From the NCBI GenBank assembly GCA_001797905.1, contig MGQS01000057.1:1-6786 (forward strand): a DNA stretch of 6,786 bases, written 5' to 3'. The notes under the pieces are model-generated. The model did no database searches. It saw only the letters and a program-made list of their open reading frames with translations, and was not told where the DNA came from. Each line of letters begins with the position of its first letter. Position 1 is the first letter of the stretch. Positions 5,375 through 6,786 of this stretch are shown one piece after another. Source of the stretch: Deltaproteobacteria bacterium RBG_16_54_11 (GTDB lineage: Bacteria; Desulfobacterota; B13-G15; RBG-16-54-18). The position numbers were made by a program, and so were the translations under genes.

Positions 5375-6166
5375 ATGAATCAACAGGAATTGCTGGAATT
5401 AAGTGATCTCAACCTTGCCGAATCCTATCGTGAGATTTCCAGGTGGAATCCAAATACGGATATGGCAGAGCAAGGCAATATCCTTTTCGTCAGTGGAGCC
5501 GGCACCTTCCCGGCGATCAACTTTGTCATCAGGGTTGGGAATAGACCGCGATCATCACCCGATATGCTCATTACTCAGGCAAAGGAATTTTTTGCCGCTC
5601 GTAAACGGTCTTTTAGCATCATCGTCCGGGCACATCGTGATAAGGATCTACTCGATAGATGCAAAGGGCTTGAACTCTATCAGGTAGCTAATGCCCCCGG
5701 CATGGTGATTGAAGATATGCTTGCAGACACCCCCTTGCCACCTGGCGCGCGGCTACAACAGGTCACGACCGAAGCTATGGTGCACGACTTTGCCGAGGTA
5801 GCTGCGCGCAGCTTCACCACGCTTGGATTGCCCGAGGATGTGGGTAGGAGTGTCTTCAGTGAACCAAGCGCTTTACTCGGACCTCATCTCTATCCTGTCG
5901 TGGCATACCTGGATGCTAAACCGGTTTCCTGTGCCTTGGCTCTTTTGAGTCATGGGATCGGAGGGATCTATTACGTGGGCACCATAGAGGCTGCGCGCGG
6001 CATGGGTCTGGCAGAGCACTGCACCCGCGCCGCCGGAAACGCTGCCTTCAAGCTCGGCGCGCGCTGCGTTGTTTTGCAGGCCAGTATATATGGTGAGCCG
6101 GTGTATAAAAGGATGGGGTACAGGGAATTCACGCGCTACCCATGGTTTATATGCGCTAGTCGCTAA
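5375..6166 (+). CDS. GNAT-family N-acetyltransferase
   Basis: The 263-residue product is about twice the length of a single GNAT domain. The C-terminal half is a recognisable acyl-CoA transferase domain: VVAYLDAKPVSCALAL (175-190), then the acyl-CoA pyrophosphate-binding loop R208-G-M-G211-L-A213 of motif A (R-x-x-G-x-A), a helix, and motif B QASIYGEPVYKRMGY (235-249), ending in FTRYPWFI. The first half, about residues 1-120, has no clear acyl-CoA loop and may be a degenerate GNAT domain. The substrate cannot be read from sequence. The frame opens at a TTG at 5321, but ATG 5375 is preferred; AGAGG about nine bases upstream is a modest ribosome-binding site. It is cytosolic, lies 64 bases after the DUF3467 gene, and an SDR follows 58 bases downstream on the same strand, so an acyl-CoA-related role is possible. 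Confidence 0.8.
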   Translation: MNQQELLELSDLNLAESYREISRWNPNTDMAEQGNILFVSGAGTFPAINFVIRVGNRPRSSPDMLITQAKEFFAARKRSFSIIVRAHRDKDLLDRCKGLELYQVANAPGMVIEDMLADTPLPPGARLQQVTTEAMVHDFAEVAARSFTTLGLPEDVGRSVFSEPSALLGPHLYPVVAYLDAKPVSCALALLSHGIGGIYYVGTIEAARGMGLAEHCTRAAGNAAFKLGARCVVLQASIYGEPVYKRMGYREFTRYPWFICASR

Positions 6167-6224
6167 AAGACGGGTCAATGGATCAGGGCATAGGGATCAA
6201 GAGCAAGGGATGGAGGTATACTAT

Positions 6225-6786
6225 ATGGCAGATATCAGGTTTGATGGAAGAGTAGCTGTCGTAACGGGAGCAGGTGCGGGAATCGGCAGGATGTATGCAC
6301 TTGAATTGGCAAAACGGGGCGCCAAGGTTGTTGTCAACGACCTTGGTGTTGCCCGCGACGGTTCAGGATCGAGTCAATCAGCCGCAGATGTGGTTGTTGA
6401 AGAGATCAAGAGGATGAACGCACAGGCTGTTGCAAATTATGATTCAGTATCAACCTTAGAGGGCGGGAAAAATATTATAAAGGCTGGGCTTGATGCCTTT
6501 GGGAAGATTGATATTCTCATAAACAATGCGGGCATATTGAGAGACAAAACCTTTCACAAGATGACCGAAGACGACTGGGATATGGTCATCAGTGTTCACC
6601 TTAAAGGTGCATTCTGTGTGACACAGCCGGCGATTGCTTATATGAGGGAAGCAGGATACGGCAGAATTATTTTTACCTCTTCAACATCAGGCATTTACGG
6701 CAATTTTGGTCAGGTGAATTATGCTGCTGCCAAGATGGGCCTCGTGGGCATGATGAATGCATTGAAACAGGAGGTTGCGAAATACG
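6225..6786 (+). CDS. MFE-2-like 3-hydroxyacyl-CoA dehydrogenase (SDR), partial
   Basis: The first 187 codons of a short-chain dehydrogenase run off the right edge. The Rossmann loop is TGAGAGIG (14-21), NNAG is at 100-103, and the catalytic residues are S153, Y166 and K170. D39 after the second strand (VVVND) suggests NAD rather than NADP. Beyond general SDR features, RFDGRV at the N-terminus, NDLG followed by an inserted segment (38-50), AGILRDKTF (102-110), VHLKGAF (124-130) and SGIYGNFGQVNYAAAK (155-170) closely resemble the dehydrogenase domain of peroxisomal multifunctional enzyme type 2 (17-beta-HSD4). As there, H125 stands where many SDRs have the catalytic Asn. Likely reaction: oxidation of a 3-hydroxyacyl-CoA in beta-oxidation or steroid side-chain breakdown. 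Whether hydratase or sterol-carrier domains follow is not visible. GGAGG at 6212-6216 lies 8 bases before the ATG. Codon third positions look richer in A/T than in the minus-strand genes. Confidence 0.88.
   Translation, partial: MADIRFDGRVAVVTGAGAGIGRMYALELAKRGAKVVVNDLGVARDGSGSSQSAADVVVEEIKRMNAQAVANYDSVSTLEGGKNIIKAGLDAFGKIDILINNAGILRDKTFHKMTEDDWDMVISVHLKGAFCVTQPAIAYMREAGYGRIIFTSSTSGIYGNFGQVNYAAAKMGLVGMMNALKQEVAKY

Noticed and set aside
5873..6178. 101-codon minus-strand frame opposite the GNAT gene
   Set aside because: It is antisense to a domain with clear acyl-CoA binding motifs and shows no family features.

Overview
The window reads as chromosomal DNA of a free-living Gram-negative bacterium. 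It has a SPOR-domain tail, a signal-peptide beta-propeller, the MEP-pathway enzyme IspG, CoaD, a class II tRNA nucleotidyltransferase with an HD domain, a DUF3467 protein, a GNAT acyltransferase and an SDR like the dehydrogenase domain of peroxisomal MFE-2. This gene mix, together with a C-run/G-run bordered intergenic repeat, suggests a deltaproteobacterial (Desulfobacterota-like) or related lineage. That placement is inference; no marker here fixes it.

Layout. The plus strand opens with the 3' end of a SPOR-domain gene (1-201). A 230-base non-coding stretch with one hairpin follows, then a secreted YVTN-type propeller (432-1529). A 200-base convergent intergenic region (1530-1729) holds an interspersed-repeat-like element with two tandem mini-hairpins. 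Three minus-strand housekeeping genes follow, in transcription order cca (4839 to 3409), coaD (3317 to 2820) and ispG (2788 to 1730). coaD-ispG has its own promoter with both hexamers at consensus just upstream of coaD, so it can be transcribed apart from cca. A divergent intergenic region (4840-5025) carries back-to-back promoters and a palindrome. The plus strand then reads a DUF3467 gene (5026-5310), a two-part GNAT protein (5375-6166) and the first 187 codons of the SDR (from 6225), which runs off the end.

Function. The minus-strand genes are core metabolism: tRNA 3'-end completion, coenzyme A synthesis and isoprenoid precursor synthesis. The plus-strand right side may be a small unit in which an acyltransferase and a 3-hydroxyacyl-CoA dehydrogenase-like SDR act on acyl-CoA substrates; only adjacency and strand support this. 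Four start codons were placed differently from the longest open frame (propeller, coaD, cca, DUF3467) because ribosome-binding sites or a signal peptide point to internal starts, and the GNAT start was moved to its first ATG. I found no phage, CRISPR, transposase or RNA gene, and no convincing undescribed multi-gene system. The most curious items are non-coding: the twin hairpins with a matched base change, the operator-like repeat over the coaD -35 box, and an anti-Shine-Dalgarno sequence where the ispG ribosome-binding site should be.
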